Source: an uncultured Phycisphaerae bacterium (GTDB taxonomy: Bacteria > Planctomycetota > Phycisphaerae > UBA1845 > Fen-1342). Taken from it: a stretch of DNA of 48,048 nucleotides. Where the stretch lies: contig CALGJV010000028.1 of the NCBI GenBank assembly GCA_937928595.1, positions 1-48,048 of the forward strand, in the 5' to 3' direction. Both the position numbers and the translations under genes were made by a program. Of the stretch, positions 15,282 through 25,807 are shown in pieces; the first letter of the stretch is position 1, and each line of letters opens with the position of its first letter. A model generated the notes under the pieces. That model was given only the letters and a program-made list of their open reading frames with translations. It was not told the origin of the DNA and made no database searches.

Positions 15282-17474
15282 GTGGACACCGCTGCGCAGC
15301 CACCACCGGCGAGGGCACGATCGGCGGCCACCCCCGGCGCGCCGCCCGCCTCCGTGGTTGTCGCTCTGGTTGGCAATCCGAACACCGGCAAGACGGCGCT
15401 GTTCAACGCCCTGACGGGCTTCCACCGCCACGTGGCCAACTACCCCGGCGTGACGGTCGAGCTCGCGCGCGGGCCCATTCGTGACGCCAACGCCCCGATC
15501 GAGCTGCTGGACCTGCCCGGAACGTACAGCCTCGCGGCCCAATCGCCGGATGAGGCGATCGTCTGCCACACGCTCTGCGGGCACGCGGCGGACACGGCTC
15601 CGGCGGCCATCATCGCCACGATCGACGCATCGAATCCGGCTCGCAATCTGTATCTTGTCAGTCAGCTGCTCGAGCTCGGCCTGCCGGTCGTGATCGCGCT
15701 CAACATGATCGACATCGCGCGGCGACGTGGCCTCGAGGTGGATGCCGCGCGGCTTTCCGCGCGGCTCGGCGTACCGGTCGTGCCGGTGGTTGCGGTGGAG
15801 CCGGCGACCGTGACGCCGCTGGTCCGCGCGCTCGAGCAGACGCTGGCCGCTCCGACGCCGCCGACGGTGCGCGTACCACTGCCGCCACCGCTCGCGGAGG
15901 CGACCCGCGCCCTGACGGCCGCGGTTCCGGACCTGCGGCCGGGCGAGGCGGTGCGGCTGCTCGTGGATCGGGCCGGCTGGCTGCGGCGGGCCTTCGGTCC
16001 GCGGGACACGCTGGACGCGGCGCTGGCGGCCGCGCGGCAGCGGCTGGATCGGGACGGCATCGACGCGGCGACGGCGGAGGTGCGGGCGCGGTATGCCTGG
16101 GTGGACGGCGTGCTGGACGGCGTCGTGCGGCGGACGCCGCCGGTCGGCGATACGTGGACGGCACGGATCGACCGCGTGGTCACGCATCCGGTGGGCGGCG
16201 GCGTCACGCTGCTTTGCGTGCTGTACGCGGTGTTCTACGCGATTTACCAGGGGGCGGCGCCCCTCATGGCCGGTCTCGAGCAGCTCTTCGGGTGGGCCGG
16301 GGCCGGGGTGGCGGCCGTCGTGCCGCCCGGACCGCTGCAAAGCCTGCTGGTGGACGGCGTGATCGCCGGGGTGGGGGCCGTCGTCGGGTTTCTGCCGCAG
16401 ATCCTGATCCTGTTCCTGGCGCTGGCGCTGCTGGAAGACTGCGGCTACATGGCGCGGGCGGCGTTCATGGTGGATCGCCTGATGCGGCCGCTCGGCCTGA
16501 GCGGGCGGGCGTTCATTCCGCTGCTGTCGTCCTTCGCGTGCGCCGTGCCGGCGATTCTCGGCACGCGCGCCATCGCCGACCGGCGCGAGCGCTTCATCAC
16601 GATCCTGATCGCGCCGTTCATGAGCTGCTCCGCGCGTCTGCCGGTGTACGTGCTGCTGATCGGCGCGTTCGTGCCGCCGACGGCGTACCTGGGCGGCTGG
16701 CTGCGGCTCGACGCGCTCGTGATGATCGCGATGTACCTGGTGGGCGTGATCGTCGCGATCCCGGTGGCGTTTCTGCTGCGGCACAGCGCCTTCCGCGGCC
16801 CGCCGGCGGGCTTCCTGCTCGAGATGCCGACGTACAAGCGGCCGCGGGCGCGGGCCGTCGCACAGCGCGTGCTGCACGCGGGCCGCAGTTTCCTCGTGCG
16901 GGCCGGCACGATCATCCTGCTGGTCAACGTTGTCGTCTGGGCGCTGGGGTACTTTCCGCGGAGCGCGGCTACTCAGGCGGCCGTCGATGCGCAGCGCCTC
17001 GCCCAGGGCTGGGACGACGCGACGTATGAAGCGGAGCTGGCGGGGGCGTATCTACGCGACAGCTACCTGGGCCGGCTGGGCCGCGGGCTGGAGCCGGTGC
17101 TGGCGCCGCTGCACTGGGACTGGCGCATCGGTATTGGCGTGCTGGCGTCGTTTCCGGCGCGCGAGGTGATCGTCGCGACGCTCAGCACGATCTGCAACCT
17201 CGGCCCCGAGGACGACGCACAGAGCGCCTCGCTGCGGGCCCGTCTGGCGGAACTCAAATGGGACGGCACCGACCGGCCGCTCTTCACGCTCCCTGTGGCG
17301 CTCTCGCTGATGGTCTTCTTCGCGCTGTGCGCGCAGTGCGTCAGCACGCTGGTGGTGATCGGGCGGGAAACGGGCTCGTGGGCGTGGCCGGTCGTCTCAT
17401 TCGTCGGGATGACGACGATCGCGTACGCCGGCGCCTGGGCCACCGGCGCCGCGGCGCGGGCCGCGGGCGGGTGA
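15282..17474 (+). CDS. feoB: Ferrous iron transporter B
   Basis: 730 residues. Residues about 25-190 are the G domain: GNPNTGKTALFN (G1, with Thr where most FeoB have Ser or Cys), VANYPGVTVE (G2), DLPGTYSLA (G3) and NMID (G4). About 190-280 is the helical NFeoB guanine-nucleotide regulation region; from about 300 the membrane domain includes the two gate segments, SSFACAVPAILGTR and SFPAREVIVATLSTI, with the conserved cysteine. It imports Fe2+ across the inner membrane. The start is GTG with CGGAG about 12 bases upstream. Co-transcribed with feoA; convergent with lpdA 37 bp downstream, across a short GC-palindromic spacer. Confidence 0.97.
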   Translation: MDTAAQPPPARARSAATPGAPPASVVVALVGNPNTGKTALFNALTGFHRHVANYPGVTVELARGPIRDANAPIELLDLPGTYSLAAQSPDEAIVCHTLCGHAADTAPAAIIATIDASNPARNLYLVSQLLELGLPVVIALNMIDIARRRGLEVDAARLSARLGVPVVPVVAVEPATVTPLVRALEQTLAAPTPPTVRVPLPPPLAEATRALTAAVPDLRPGEAVRLLVDRAGWLRRAFGPRDTLDAALAAARQRLDRDGIDAATAEVRARYAWVDGVLDGVVRRTPPVGDTWTARIDRVVTHPVGGGVTLLCVLYAVFYAIYQGAAPLMAGLEQLFGWAGAGVAAVVPPGPLQSLLVDGVIAGVGAVVGFLPQILILFLALALLEDCGYMARAAFMVDRLMRPLGLSGRAFIPLLSSFACAVPAILGTRAIADRRERFITILIAPFMSCSARLPVYVLLIGAFVPPTAYLGGWLRLDALVMIAMYLVGVIVAIPVAFLLRHSAFRGPPAGFLLEMPTYKRPRARAVAQRVLHAGRSFLVRAGTIILLVNVVVWALGYFPRSAATQAAVDAQRLAQGWDDATYEAELAGAYLRDSYLGRLGRGLEPVLAPLHWDWRIGIGVLASFPAREVIVATLSTICNLGPEDDAQSASLRARLAELKWDGTDRPLFTLPVALSLMVFFALCAQCVSTLVVIGRETGSWAWPVVSFVGMTTIAYAGAWATGAAARAAGG

Positions 17475-17511
17475 GCGGGCCGCGGGCCCGCGCGCGGGTT
17501 GCGCACGGCCG

Positions 17512-18900
<1,389 letters not shown>

Positions 18901-19171
18901 GGAGTCTCCGGTCCAGTCCGAGCGGCCGGCCCCTTGGCGGGCGGACGCGAGCGGACCGCGGAGCGCGGATTATTCCCGATCGCGGGGGCGGTCGCCAGCG
19001 GGGCCTTCGGGGTTGGATCGGGCCGGCGGTCGGCGGCGCGGCGGGCGACGCCCGCTGTTCACCCGGCACCGGCGGTCCCGGTCGCGCCGGCGGCCGGAGC
19101 GGCGGGGGAGTCCGGGACCACCACGATACCGGGCGGAGGCGGGGGCCGCCTCGCGGCGATCTCGTGAGCCG

Positions 19172-19969
19172 TCACGGGCGGCCCGGACGCGGCCGCCGCT
19201 GCCAGCGGTGCAGGGTGGCGACGGCCAATCCGCTTGCGGCTACGAGCCAGATGGCCCCCGGTTCCGGGACGGAACGGGCGTACGCGACGTTGTCGAGAAG
19301 CAGCCCGTTGGCGAAGTCGGCGGTGGCGTCGTTGCGAATCTCGAGCCGCGCAATGTTGGCGTGGTCGGAGCGTACGGCGAAGAAGGACTCGTAGTTCTGG
19401 TGCGTCGGGTCCGATTCCCACAGCCAGGCCGGGAGTGAGAACGTGCCGAGTCGGGCTCCGGTGGTGTCGTACGCAGAAAGCGTCAGGGAGTGCACCGGGC
19501 CCTGCACGCCCATGCCCACGAAAGCCCCGACGCGACTGACCGGTTCGTCGAACAGGATCGTCAGCGGCGTGTCCGCCAGGTGATTATCGAACTTCACCAG
19601 CAGGCGGTCGCCATGCGGCATGTACGTACCGTCGTACCCGGTGACGTGCTCGACGATCGCGCCGCCTTCGGGCTGGACGCGGGAATAGCGGGCGTACCGG
19701 CCGACGGCCGTGTTGCGGAAACGAACGCCCAGCGCGGCGTACTGGTCGAGCACCGGGTCGCGGCTCGAAAGCTCGTTGAAGGTGATGACGGCGTCGAGCG
19801 GGCCCATGAACGCGTCGTAGGCGTCGCGCAGCGCCAGGAACGTTTCCGGAGCGCGCCCCTCCACGGCCGGGTCGAACCACGTCAGGCCCCCCGGTGCGGG
19901 CGCGACGAGCACGCCGAGCAGCAGCGCCAGTGCGGCAGGCCAACGGAACAGTCCAGGATTCTTGCGCAC
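19172..19969 (-). CDS. PEP-CTERM sorting-domain secreted protein
   Basis: 265 residues. Signal peptide over about residues 1-28 (WPAALALLLGVLVAPAPGG). The C-terminal end is VPEPGAIWLVAASGLA followed by a basic tail, a standard PEP-CTERM anchor. The body has FNELSSRDPVLDQYAALGVRF, a segment typical of planctomycete PEP-CTERM proteins with a lectin-like or discoidin-like beta sandwich, then FDNHLADTPLTILFDEPVSRVG and LEIRNDATADFANGLLLDNV, a pattern that often binds carbohydrate, though this is inference. The start is GTG with a perfect AGGAGG 7 bases before it. It is divergent from rpsA across 342 bp. Confidence 0.87.
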   Translation of the reverse strand: MRKNPGLFRWPAALALLLGVLVAPAPGGLTWFDPAVEGRAPETFLALRDAYDAFMGPLDAVITFNELSSRDPVLDQYAALGVRFRNTAVGRYARYSRVQPEGGAIVEHVTGYDGTYMPHGDRLLVKFDNHLADTPLTILFDEPVSRVGAFVGMGVQGPVHSLTLSAYDTTGARLGTFSLPAWLWESDPTHQNYESFFAVRSDHANIARLEIRNDATADFANGLLLDNVAYARSVPEPGAIWLVAASGLAVATLHRWQRRPRPGRP

Positions 19970-20311
19970 CTTGATACCTCCTGAGCGACTCGCCGATAAC
20001 GACTACACGGCCCGCGTCGGCCGAGCGACGGGCTTCGACAGAAAGGTTCAAAAACGCGACGGCTGAAGTCAAACGGAACCCGGGCGAACCGGCCTGGGGG
20101 CCGATTCGGACTTGCACGCCGCGGGTCCGGCGGGCTACACTCCGCGGTCCGGCTCTTACGCGGCCTCGGGAGGTCCGAGGCGAGGACCGGCAGGACCCTT
20201 ACCCCTCCTTTCCCCCCGCGCGAGACAGACACGCGTGTCCGGCCGGCGACGGCGGCGCGCGGCGGCCCCGGAAACACAGGCTGGGTCCCAACGGCAGGCG
20301 AAACGCGACAC
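19970..20311. other. Intergenic control region between PEP-CTERM gene and rpsA
   Basis: 342 bp, divergent genes. It holds the rpsA promoter pair described separately and, before the rpsA start, a pyrimidine-rich stretch (20200-20220). I find no tRNA, small gene or S1-autoregulatory structure that I can name. Confidence 0.5.
20112..20141 (+). promoter_or_regulatory. Probable rpsA promoter
   Basis: TTGCAC (20112-20117), 18-base spacer, TACACT (20136-20141). It leaves a leader of about 165 bases before the rpsA ATG, long enough for translational autocontrol as known for S1 in other bacteria, though no structure was confirmed. Confidence 0.55.
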
Positions 20312-22078
20312 ATGGCAGATCCGACACTACTCCGCGAGATTCAGGTCACCGACGACGAGATTGATGCGGCACTGCGCGACGCGCTGGGCGACAGCGGGGC
20401 CCAGGACGTGATGGCGCAGGCGGTCCAGGCCGAGATCGGCGGACCGAAGCTGGACTTCAACACGATCCTCAAGGCCCGGGTCGTGAAGATCGGCGCGACC
20501 GAGGTCGTGCTGGACGTGGGCCTCAAGAGCGAGGGGCTTGTCGCACTGGAGGAGTGGGACGACCCAACCCAGGTGAAGGTCGGCGACTCGGTGGACGTGC
20601 TGGTCGAGGACTTCGAGACCGAAAGCGGGATGATCATCGTCTCGAAGCGGCGGGCCGACCGCATTCTGAACTGGCAGCGGATCGTCGAAACGACCAACGA
20701 GGGCGATACCTGCCGGGGCCGCGTCCTGCGGAAGATTAAGGGCGGGCTGCTGGTGGACATCGGCGTGCCGGTGTTCCTGCCGGCGTCGCAGGTGGACATC
20801 CGCCGGCCGGCGGACGTGGGCGAGTACATCGGGCGGGACATCGAGGCCAAGATCCTCAAGATCGACAAGGAGCGGCGGAACATCGTGATCAGCCGCCGCA
20901 AGCTGGTCGAGGAGGAGCGGGCCAAGGCCAAGGCGAAGCTGCTCCAGGAGATCGAGATCGGGCAGCTCCGCAAGGGCGTGGTCAAGAACATCGCCGAGTT
21001 CGGCGCGTTCGTGGACCTGGGCGGGATCGACGGCCTGCTGCACATCACCGACATGTCGTGGGACCGCATCGAGCACCCGAGCCAGCTCCTGAAGGTCGAC
21101 CAGGAGGTCGAGGTCAAGATCCTGGCGATCGACAAGGAACGCGAGAAGATCGCCCTGGGGCTCAAGCAGAAGGAAGAGAACCCCTGGGAGAAGGTGGCGG
21201 ACCGCTATCCGGTTGGCGCGCGGGTGCGCGGCGAAGTGGTCAACATCATGAACTACGGCGCGTTCGTGAAGCTCGAGCCGGGCATCGAGGGTCTGGTCCA
21301 CATCTCGGAGATGAGCTGGACGCGGCGCATCAACCACCCGTCGGAGGTCGTCAACGTCGGCGACCAGATCGACGTGGTTGTGCTCGAGGTCGACAAGGAC
21401 AAGCAGGAGATCTCGCTGGGCATGAAGCAGACGGAGGTCAACCCCTGGACCACCGTCGCCCAGAAGTACCCGCCCGGCACCGTGGTCGAGGGCACCGTCC
21501 GCAACCTCACGAACTACGGCGCGTTCGTCGAGATCGAGGAAGGCATCGACGGCCTGCTGCACATCAGCGACATGAGCTGGACCAAGAAGGTCAGCCACCC
21601 GTCGGACGTCGTGAAGAAGGGCGACCGGCTGCGCTGCGTCGTGCTGACCGTGGACCAGGAGAAGATGCGGATCGGCCTGGGCCTCAAGCAGATGACCGAG
21701 GACCCGTGGCTGCGCGCCGTGCCGGAGCGCTACCAGCCCGGCATGGTCATCCGCGGCAAGGTCACCAAGGTCACCAACTTCGGCGTGTTCGTCGAGCTCG
21801 AGCCCGAGCTCGAGGGCCTGCTGCACGTCTCCGAGCTGGCCGACCACAAGGTCGAGGACCCGCAGAAGGAAGTGCAGATCGGCCAGGAGATCGACGTCAA
21901 GATCCTGCGCGTCGACACGCTCGAGCGGAAGATCGGCCTGTCCAAGAAGCGGGCCGAGTGGGCCAACGAGCCGGAGCTCGAGGGCGACGACCGCCGGCGC
22001 GAGCGCAAGCAGCGCCGCGGCGGCCTCGGCGACGAGTCCGGCGGCGGCTTCGGCAACGTCTTCCGCGAGCAGGACTAG
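20312..22078 (+). CDS. rpsA: 30S ribosomal protein S1
   Basis: 588 residues with six S1 (OB-fold) RNA-binding domains at roughly 50-112, 130-195, 215-285, 300-372, 387-459 and 476-546; the last four show the standard NIAEFGAFVDLGGIDGLLH, NYGAFVKLE, NYGAFVEIE and NFGVFVELE cores followed by HISDMSW-type motifs. S1 binds mRNA upstream of the start and delivers it to the 30S platform. The N-terminal ribosome-binding part and an Arg-rich, Gly-rich C-terminal tail (RRRERKQRRGG) flank the domains. ATG 20312 has no strong SD, common for rpsA. Transcribed alone behind its own promoter and convergent with the pseudopilin gene. Confidence 0.97.
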   Translation: MADPTLLREIQVTDDEIDAALRDALGDSGAQDVMAQAVQAEIGGPKLDFNTILKARVVKIGATEVVLDVGLKSEGLVALEEWDDPTQVKVGDSVDVLVEDFETESGMIIVSKRRADRILNWQRIVETTNEGDTCRGRVLRKIKGGLLVDIGVPVFLPASQVDIRRPADVGEYIGRDIEAKILKIDKERRNIVISRRKLVEEERAKAKAKLLQEIEIGQLRKGVVKNIAEFGAFVDLGGIDGLLHITDMSWDRIEHPSQLLKVDQEVEVKILAIDKEREKIALGLKQKEENPWEKVADRYPVGARVRGEVVNIMNYGAFVKLEPGIEGLVHISEMSWTRRINHPSEVVNVGDQIDVVVLEVDKDKQEISLGMKQTEVNPWTTVAQKYPPGTVVEGTVRNLTNYGAFVEIEEGIDGLLHISDMSWTKKVSHPSDVVKKGDRLRCVVLTVDQEKMRIGLGLKQMTEDPWLRAVPERYQPGMVIRGKVTKVTNFGVFVELEPELEGLLHVSELADHKVEDPQKEVQIGQEIDVKILRVDTLERKIGLSKKRAEWANEPELEGDDRRRERKQRRGGLGDESGGGFGNVFREQD

Positions 22079-22174
22079 CCGGCCGGCGTCAAGGCCGCAC
22101 TGCCGCTTCGACCCCCGGACGCCGTGCCGCCTCGCCCGGCGCCGGCATGAGCTGCGTCTCGGGCCGGTTTGGAC

Positions 22175-22708
22175 TCAGGGCGCGGCCCGCTCCCGGTCGT
22201 GGGGTGGGCGGCGCGCGGCCGGCCCCACGCCCGAAAAGATCCGCCCGGTCGCCGGGTCGTAGAGCCAAGCGGCCGGCGCCGCGTTCAGGTCCGCAACGTC
22301 GTCCTGCGCCAGCCGGATCAGATTGCGCGGCTGCGGTCGCGGCCCCGCTCCGCGCGGGACGAACGGGTTGTGAGGAATGCCGCGGCTCAAGTAGGGACCG
22401 AACGCGAAGCGCTCGTCGCCGTGCGGCGCGGTCCGCCCGGCGCGGTCGCTGTACTGCGTGAGCTGCATGATCAACCGCTCGACGCTCGGGGTCGGGTCAC
22501 CGACCGTGACGCCCGGATAGTTTCCGTGATCGCGGTAATACTGCTCAATCGCGACGCGGAGGATCCGCAGGTTGTTACGCAGCTCGACCTCGGCTGCGGT
22601 CGGCCCGGCCGCCCGACCCGCTTGCGGCACGGTCAGCAGGGCCACGATCGCGAGGATGCCGAGGACGACGATCATTTCGAAGAGGCTCAGCGCTCGGTGC
22701 CGGGTCAT
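22175..22708 (-). CDS. Type II secretion/type IV pilin-like pseudopilin
   Basis: 177 residues. The N-terminus RALSLFEMIVVLGILAIVA is a class III signal: a basic leader, cleavage after Ala (normally Gly), Glu at mature position 5 and a hydrophobic helix. The remainder includes IEQYYRDHGNYPG, as in GspG-type pseudopilins that assemble short periplasmic pseudopili in type II secretion. No other gsp or pil gene is nearby. ATG 22708 has GGGGAG 7 bases before it; a TTG at 22714 is also open. Its start lies 2 bases after the stop of the HD-GYP gene (TGA-CC-ATG), so the two are surely translated from one transcript. Function beyond pseudopilin is unknown. Confidence 0.8.
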   Translation of the reverse strand: MTRHRALSLFEMIVVLGILAIVALLTVPQAGRAAGPTAAEVELRNNLRILRVAIEQYYRDHGNYPGVTVGDPTPSVERLIMQLTQYSDRAGRTAPHGDERFAFGPYLSRGIPHNPFVPRGAGPRPQPRNLIRLAQDDVADLNAAPAAWLYDPATGRIFSGVGPAARRPPHDRERAAP

Positions 22709-22710
22709 GG

Positions 22711-23940
22711 TCAACTCCCCAGGCTCCGGCCGGCCGCCGCCGGTCCGGGCTCGAGCAGATGGGCGAAGCGCAGCACGAACGACTCGCGCTCGCGGGTGCG
22801 GTACCGCCGCAGCGCCAGCTCGAAGGCGGCGGTGACGGCCGGGTCGGTGATGCGGCCGGCATCCACCCGCAGCATCGCCAAGGCGGTTTCGCAGTCGTAG
22901 GCACGGCGGTAGGGGCGGTGGGTCGTGAGCGCGTCGAAGATGTCGGCGACGTGGATGATCCGGGCGCTCGGCGGGATCTCAGCGCGCCGTAGGCCGTGGG
23001 GGTAGCCCGAGCCGTCGTCGTTCTCGTGGTGGTACAGGACGGCGTCGAGCACCGGCGCGAACTGGGCCACGGGGCGCAGCATCTCGTGCCCGATCAGCGT
23101 ATGCCGCTGCATCGCGGCGGTCTCGGACCGCGTGAGCAGGCCGGGCTTGTTCAGGACCTGCTCGGGCACCCCGATCTTCCCGATGTCGTGCAGGAGCCCG
23201 GACCACTCGACGGCTTGCTGCTCGCGCGGCGGCAGGCCGAGCTCCCGGGCGGTGCGCCGGGCCAGCTCCGCGACGCGGGCCGAGTGGCTCGACGTGTAGT
23301 CGTCCTTCGCGTCGATGGCATTGACCAGTGCGCTGACCATCTGCACCGCGATGCGCTGCAAGCGGGCCGACATGGCGACCGTCCGCAGGGCGGGCGCGGC
23401 GTACCGCAGCAGGGCCGAGACGATGCGGACATCCTGGTCGTCGAAGGCCGGGGAGTCCGCCTGTCGCAGCACGACCAGCGTCCGCGGACTCCCGTCCGCC
23501 GTCGGCAGGGGGGCCAGCAGCGCACTGTGCCCGGCCAGCAACGCGCGCTCGGCGGGCGCTTGTACCGGCACCAGTACTCGGCGTTCACGCCGCGCCGCCG
23601 CACAATGTGCCGCCAGGGCTTTTCGCAGGTTTTCGAGCGGCACCCGGTTCGCGAAGGGCGCGTCGGGCCCGGTCCCCACCGGCCGCCAGGTGCCGCCCGA
23701 CTCGACGTAGAGCACATCCGCGGCCAGCACCCGCTGCACGTGCCGCACCAGGGCGACGTTCAACGTATCCGCGTCGCACTGGCGGGGGAGCTCCTCTGCC
23801 AGCCCGCAGACGGCCTCGAGCCGGGCGCGGTAGCGCGCCAGCTCGTCCGGCGCACACTCCGCCGGGGGCGCGAACCCGCCGGCGGCGGGCGGCGTTGGCG
23901 CAACGCGTGTCGCGTCAGGGAACGGATCGAGTCGGATCAC
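22711..23940 (-). CDS. HD-GYP domain cyclic-di-GMP phosphodiesterase-like protein with N-terminal GAF-like region
   Basis: 409 residues. Counting from the first residue of this start, a GAF-like sensor lies around residues 30-190. The HD-GYP domain follows: HSARVAELARRTAREL, then GLLHDIGKIGVPEQVLNKPG with the HD pair at about residues 251-252, IGHEMLRP and the full GYP block HHENDDGSGYPHGL. All expected metal and GYP residues are present, so an active c-di-GMP hydrolase is likely. Start chosen as GTG 23940 because GGAGG sits 5 bases upstream; a GTG at 23988 without SD would add 16 residues. It is transcribed together with the downstream pseudopilin (2-bp gap), linking c-di-GMP to secretion or surface structures. 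Between it and the epimerase gene upstream is 247 bp with a weak palindrome. Confidence 0.9.
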   Translation of the reverse strand: MIRLDPFPDATRVAPTPPAAGGFAPPAECAPDELARYRARLEAVCGLAEELPRQCDADTLNVALVRHVQRVLAADVLYVESGGTWRPVGTGPDAPFANRVPLENLRKALAAHCAAARRERRVLVPVQAPAERALLAGHSALLAPLPTADGSPRTLVVLRQADSPAFDDQDVRIVSALLRYAAPALRTVAMSARLQRIAVQMVSALVNAIDAKDDYTSSHSARVAELARRTARELGLPPREQQAVEWSGLLHDIGKIGVPEQVLNKPGLLTRSETAAMQRHTLIGHEMLRPVAQFAPVLDAVLYHHENDDGSGYPHGLRRAEIPPSARIIHVADIFDALTTHRPYRRAYDCETALAMLRVDAGRITDPAVTAAFELALRRYRTRERESFVLRFAHLLEPGPAAAGRSLGS

Positions 23941-24116
23941 CACGTCCTCCGGGACAGCGGCGGCGGCGCTGCGGATACTCGGACCCACGGCGCGGACCGC
24001 GCTGCGGCGATTCCGAGCGATTCATCGCCCGACTTGCACAGGTCCTTGCAGAGCGGGTGTGCGGGTGGGCTGAGCCCGGCTGCCTGGAGCGAATCTAGGA
24101 CGTGCCGGTATGAAAA

Positions 24117-24134
24117 TGTCACATAATGGCGACA
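24117..24134. promoter_or_regulatory. Weak palindrome upstream of the HD-GYP gene
   Basis: TGTCACATAATGGCGACA, with arms TGTCAC and GCGACA, matching at 5 of 6 positions as an inverted repeat. It lies in an AT-richer patch 180 bp upstream of the HD-GYP start. Possibly an operator; no consensus recognised. Confidence 0.2.
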
Positions 24135-24187
24135 CCGGACGACCGACTTGACGGTCCGGGCGGGGCGCGAGCGGCCGGGCGATACGT

Positions 24188-25117
24188 TCAACGGTGGTCG
24201 CGGAACCAGGCGATGGTGCGGGCGAACCCGTCGCGGCGTTCGATCCGCGGCTCCCAGCCGAGTCGGGTCCGCGCGCGGCTGATATCCGGACAACGGATGC
24301 GCGGGTCGTCGGCGGGGCGCGCGACGAACCGAATTTCGCTGCGGCTGCCGGTCAGCTCCAGCACCTCGCGGGCGGCCGCGAGGATCGTGATCTCGGCGGG
24401 GTTGCCGAGATTCACCGGCTCGGTGACGTCGCTCTCCATGAGCCGGACGAGGCCGTCGACCAGGTCGCTGACGTAGCAGAAGCTGCGGGTCTGCGAGCCG
24501 TCGCCGTGGACCGTGAGCGGCGCGCCGCGCAACGCCTGCGTGATGAAGGTCGGGAGCATGCGCCCGTCGTCGGCCCGCATCTGCGGCCCGTACGTGTTGA
24601 AGATGCGGGCGATGCGGACGGCCAGCCCGTGTTGCCGCGCACAGGCCGTGAGCAGGGCCTCGGCGAAGCGCTTGCCCTCGTCGTAGCACGAGCGCGGGCC
24701 GATCGGGTTCACGTGACCCCAGTACGTCTCGCGCTGGGGGTGCTCCAGCGGGTCCCCGTAGATCTCGCTGGTGCTGGCCTGGAGGAGGCGGGCCCCGGCG
24801 GCCCGCGCGGCCTCGGCGAGGTTCCAGACGCCCTGGGAGCAGACGGCGAGAATCTCGAGCGGACGCGGGCCGAAATCCGCCGGCGAGGCCGGACAGGCGA
24901 GGTTGTAGACCCGCTCACAGGGACCGAGCGGCGGCAAGGGGCGGGTGATGTCGTGCTCGATGAACGTGAATGCGGGGTGGCGGGCGGGCATGGCCAAGTT
25001 AACGCGGCTGCCGCTGGCGAAGTTATCGAGACCGACGACGGTGTGGCCCTCGCCGAGCAACCGCTCGACCAGGTGCGACCCGATGAACCCGGCCGCGCCG
25101 GCGACGACGATCCGCAT
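24188..25117 (-). CDS. NAD-dependent epimerase, UDP-glucuronate decarboxylase (UDP-xylose synthase) type
   Basis: 309-residue extended short-chain dehydrogenase. Rossmann motif AGAAGFIGSHL at 6-16, catalytic TSEIYGDP (T116-S117-E118), Y145 and K149 in SCYDEGKR, and the family-specific FIEHDI and IFNTYGPQMRADDGR segments. UDP-xylose synthases carry this GPRSCYDEGKR signature; the enzyme oxidises UDP-glucuronate at C4, decarboxylates and reduces it to UDP-xylose, a precursor for envelope polysaccharides. Other nucleotide-sugar epimerases or dehydratases remain possible. GGAG lies about 8 bases before ATG. Single gene: its neighbours are 247 and more than 470 bp away. Confidence 0.88.
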   Translation of the reverse strand: MRIVVAGAAGFIGSHLVERLLGEGHTVVGLDNFASGSRVNLAMPARHPAFTFIEHDITRPLPPLGPCERVYNLACPASPADFGPRPLEILAVCSQGVWNLAEAARAAGARLLQASTSEIYGDPLEHPQRETYWGHVNPIGPRSCYDEGKRFAEALLTACARQHGLAVRIARIFNTYGPQMRADDGRMLPTFITQALRGAPLTVHGDGSQTRSFCYVSDLVDGLVRLMESDVTEPVNLGNPAEITILAAAREVLELTGSRSEIRFVARPADDPRIRCPDISRARTRLGWEPRIERRDGFARTIAWFRDHR

Positions 25118-25594
25118 GCGGGTCTCCGGTGGCGGCGCGGGTGGCCGTCATCAAGCCCGCCGCGCCGCGGGCCCGCAGTATCCCCGCGGCTGGCGGGCGG
25201 GGGAAGTGGGTGGGAGAACGGGAGGCACGGAGGCACGGAGCGCGGAGGCACACAGGCGCCCCCGGGGGTCGTTCCGAAAGCCGCGAGGAATCTGGCCGCG
25301 AACACCAACAACACCGCACCGGCGCTAGCGCCGGGCACCGAACGCGAGGCGTTGGCGAGCGCTCTTGCGAGACCGGGCAATCTGCCGCGCGCACGCGAGC
25401 ACTGCGTAAGAGCAGTGGCACGCCCGCAACTCGCTACTTGCAACTTACCATTTGCAACTCGCTATTCGCTCTTGGTTATTCGCAACTCGCTGCTCTCGCC
25501 CGTTCGAACGCGAGTGCCGGCGGGCGGGCCCGGCGCGGGGACACGGCCCCGTGGAGCCGGCGAACAGCACCGAGTCGAAAGCCCCCGATCAGAC
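25118..25594. other. Gene-free spacer between epimerase start and tRNA-Tyr
   Basis: 477 bp. It contains a purine-rich stretch repeating GGCACGGAGGCACGGAG (about 25223-25250), a sequence style common between planctomycete genes, and the 14-bp tandem repeat described separately. No protein gene is supported: the open frames run through repeats and the tRNA. Confidence 0.6.
25426..25495. repeat. Five-unit 14-bp tandem repeat
   Basis: Units begin at 25426, 25440, 25454, 25468 and 25482. Units 1, 3 and 5 start with GCAACTCGCT, unit 2 with GCAACTTACC and unit 4 is diverged. It is AT-richer than its surroundings. Not a CRISPR: no spacers and a short period. Confidence 0.85.
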
Positions 25595-25677
25595 TGGGCG
25601 CGGCTGGATTCGAACCAGCGTAGGCATAAGCCAACGGGTTTACAGCCCGTCTCCTTTGGCCACTCGGACACACGCCC
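25595..25677 (-). tRNA. tRNA-Tyr (anticodon GUA)
   Basis: 83-base class II tRNA. Acceptor stem GGGCGTG pairs with CGCGCCC (one G-U) with discriminator A at 25595; anticodon stem-loop ACGGG-CTGTAAA-CCCGT gives anticodon GUA; a long variable arm (GGC-TTAT-GCC) is present, and the T arm GCTGG-TTCGAAT-CCAGC is standard. The 3' CCA is not encoded. It has its own promoter immediately upstream. Confidence 0.97.
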
Positions 25678-25689
25678 AAAGGACCCTTC

Positions 25690-25718
25690 AGCCTATCGGG
25701 CGGCGGCGGTCACTGCAA
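25690..25718 (-). promoter_or_regulatory. Promoter of tRNA-Tyr
   Basis: On the minus strand TTGCAG (25718-25713), 17-base spacer, TAGGCT (25695-25690). The -10 ends 12 bases before the mature 5' end of the tRNA, leaving a leader of about 6 bases. Confidence 0.65.
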
Positions 25719-25807
25719 GAGGTCGCCCGCCCTCCGGCGCGACGCCCGGCGCCGAGCGGCGCTGCCGCGTGGCGGGGAATCTTGCTTCGCAGCGGGCCCG
25801 GTCGCAC

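Noticed and set aside
19970-20311. Small RNA or riboswitch in the rpsA leader
   Set aside because: No conserved motif or convincing fold that I could name.
25426-25495. Possible CRISPR array
   Set aside because: Period of 14 with no spacers and no cas genes in the window.
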